Assembly: GCA_900095095.1 (NCBI GenBank)
Contig: FMBT01000558.1
Coordinates: forward strand, 1 to 52,275
Direction: 5' to 3'
DNA from: Fragilariopsis cylindrus CCMP1102
Taxonomy: Eukaryota > Bacillariophyta > Bacillariophyceae > Bacillariales > Bacillariaceae
DNA: 52,275 bases
Shown here: positions 50,580 to 52,275 of the stretch, one piece after another
How the letters are laid out: the number at the start of each line of letters is the position of its first letter
Numbering within the stretch: position 1 is the first letter of the stretch
Translations under genes and position numbers: made by a program
Notes under the pieces: model-generated
Told to the model about the DNA's origin: nothing
Seen by the model: only the letters and a program-made list of their open reading frames with translations
Database searches by the model: none

Positions 50580-52275
50580 TCTCAACCAAATCAAAAACAA
50601 AACGACACTTCTTGACACCAACAGATTTACCGTCGCTAAATGTGTTTAATGATTTTAGCGACAAGACAATTGTCACAATCAGCAATAGCAAATCTGAATC
50701 AAAAATCGATGTGATACAACAGAACAGGAAGTGACAGTTAATGTTACCCAGGATCGATTCAACAATACAAAAACAAAAACAAACACAGGAACAACAATAA
50801 TATCACGACAGTAGTATGATGATGATGACAGCGACATACCGAGAAAGATTCGTCCATCATCATCATTTAAATCAGAATTTGCTCTCCTTCCTGAAATTGT
50901 ACCACGGAGTGTAATAGAAGAAATTTTAACGTTATTAAGAGGACATGAAAATGCAACATTGGCTAATGGACGTACTTCTATAGAATTGAATAATGGACCA
51001 GATTCTGTTGATGGGTATACAACACAGGAATTTTATTTAGATAATGATATAATACGACATAGTGGTGGTTCTGATTCGATGGAAATCAATAGTAAACAAA
51101 GTAATAACAATAATAACAATGATGGTATCGATGTACTAAGTGAAGATAATATCAAACAACGAAAAGATCTACGAAAGAAATTACATTTAATTATGGATCC
51201 ATATCAAGATAAGATAACAAAAGTATTACAGTCATGGCTAAATGAAAAATGTGCAGATAAAAAAGGATCAGGAAGGAGTTGTACACCATGTTATAGTTTA
51301 ATTCGTCGTTATCGTGCAGGTGAACGTCAATCACATGCACCACATATTGATGGTCATTCATTTGTTACTGTTGTTGTTGTTGTTAGTTTAAGTGATTACG
51401 GTACAGAATATACCGGTGGATTATTTGTTTCTACAAATGTGAGTGATCGAAAATATATACCATTAAATCGTGGAGATGGTATATTACATCAAGGTGATTT
51501 ACATCATGGTGTACGTGTTTTAGATCAACGGAATGATGGTCGTCCATCAGAACGTTGGAGTTGGATTATGTGGTTTCGAGATTCAGAAACTTGTCAGGAT
51601 CATAAATCAGAATGGTATGAAAGTTGTCCTGGACAAGAAGATGGTAATCCTATATGTACATACCTACAAGCAACAGCAGCATCACCTCAAAATGTCTTAC
51701 ATTATTTACAGAAAGCAAGTAATGATGGACATCCACAAGCATCTGTGAAATTAGGTTGGGCATATTTAAAAGCATTACAATCAGAATTACCATTTGATAT
51801 TGAAAAAGCGAAAGAATTATTTCTGAATGCAATCGAATCATCAAATGATCCAGATGGACATTATGGATTATCAACTATATACTTGGCACAAATAAAAATG
51901 AAAATTATGGGACAACCTACTAAAGAAAAAATGATAGAAATGGCGAAAGATGTTATGATCATCATTCATCATCATCATTGTTATTGGATGCTATTTATCA
52001 TTTAGAGGAGGCAGCAAAATGCGGTCATGTGTTTGCTATGTTCAATCTAGGGATTGCTGCGTTTTATGGGTACGGTCGTAGTGCAGTTATTGAAGGACAG
52101 CCACAACCACAAAAAGATCCAAATTTAGCAGCTGGATGGTTTGAGGCTAGTGGATTACCAGAGGGATTAGCCGCTCGGAGTATGTATGAAATGTCAATAG
52201 GTAATAAAGAAAAATCAATACTGTTTGAACAAAGAGCAAAAACATTAGGATACGGTTCCTCATGGAGAAAAGAAG
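50398..52275 (+). pseudogene. Prolyl-hydroxylase-type 2OG oxygenase with Sel1-like repeats; frame-interrupted, cut by window end
   Basis: A start at 50398 gives a signal peptide (MYLVWYLRIIVAHILSIQC) and a CGT run encoding ten Arg (50548-50577). Between about 50640 and 50815 no single frame is open; pieces such as LPSLNVFNDFSDKTIVTISN and EVTVNVTQDRFNN occur in different frames, with a TAG at about 50813. From there a continuous frame encodes SEFALLPEIVPRSV and the oxygenase domain: RRYRAGERQSHAPHIDGHSF (iron H-x-D), TGGLFVSTNVS, LHHGVRVL (second His) and ERWSWIMWF (2OG binding). This resembles collagen-type prolyl 4-hydroxylase in the secretory pathway. Sel1-like helical repeats follow (LQKASNDGHPQASVKLGWAY). 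The frame changes by one base near 51945-51965, then continues EEAAKCGHVFAMFNLGIAAF to the window end. It is probably an assembly-damaged functional gene, less likely a pseudogene. Confidence 0.65.

Noticed and set aside
1..52275. A reassigned stop codon as explanation for interrupted genes
   Set aside because: TAA, TAG and TGA all terminate intact genes here, and several interruptions are frame changes, not stop codons.
1..52275. tRNA genes, rRNA genes or CRISPR arrays
   Set aside because: Box B-like matches (for example GGTTCGACGGAATCC near 18604) lie within protein-coding exons and lack a clover-leaf context; no rRNA-like or regularly spaced repeat-spacer pattern is seen.

Overview
The window is nuclear DNA from a unicellular eukaryote, most likely a diatom or a close photosynthetic stramenopile. 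It is AT-rich. Most genes are intronless or carry one or two short GT-AG introns (62-512 bp, donors mostly GTAAGT-like). Proteins contain long Asn/Ser/Asp/Thr homopolymer stretches from trinucleotide repeats. Two features point to the lineage: a UMP synthase fused in the order OMP decarboxylase then OPRTase, and an FKBP whose N-terminus reads as an ER signal followed by a twin-arginine, lumen-type signal, as expected for a plastid inside the ER system. I cannot name the species.

Layout. 1-1140 is a repeat field (62, 65, 12 and 122 bp repeats) that runs into the start of a membrane-anchored methyltransferase gene. 2.7-7.8 kb holds a glyoxalase-fold/short-chain dehydrogenase fusion with broken frames, an HAD-like protein and an adenylate kinase. 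8.0-16.1 kb holds a frame-disrupted FAD monooxygenase, a 2OG-oxygenase-like protein without the iron ligands, a repeat-rich coiled-coil/acidic protein and a formimino-THF cyclodeaminase-like protein. 16.8-19.0 kb is UMP synthase. 19.4-21.4 kb is a mobile-DNA patch: a decayed piggyBac-like transposase beside a 568 bp element with perfect 23 bp terminal inverted repeats and a 4 bp target-site duplication. 21.7-26.9 kb holds a DnaJ protein ending in two PBCV-type basic adaptor motifs, an unrecognised short gene, a second SDR and a flavodoxin-fold quinone reductase. 27.1-31.2 kb is a very large mid-SUN-domain protein. 31.9-37.7 kb holds a MOZART1 homologue, unidentified coding-like pieces, a WD40 fragment, a DUF2071 protein and the FKBP. 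38.2-45.3 kb holds a probable RNA polymerase I RPA34-like subunit, the splicing factor PRP3 and a MORN-repeat protein. 46.0-52.3 kb holds a membrane protein of unknown function, a histidine phosphatase with a long disordered extension, and a prolyl-hydroxylase-like oxygenase with Sel1 repeats that runs off the end.

The genes look like ordinary housekeeping and enzyme genes. Strands alternate, with many divergent pairs sharing 0.4-0.7 kb upstream regions and convergent pairs sharing short 3' regions. I see no operon and no multi-gene accessory system. The most striking window-wide pattern is that several otherwise well-conserved genes (VOC-SDR, FAD monooxygenase, coiled-coil protein, WD40, P4H-Sel1) are interrupted by one-base frame changes or single in-frame stops with clear coding sequence on both sides. 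These are either assembly indels, recent pseudogenes or real recoding; reads or RNA would decide. The other items most worth following up are the TIR element and piggyBac remnant, the DnaJ/viral-type adaptor fusion, and the oxygenase-like protein lacking its metal ligands.
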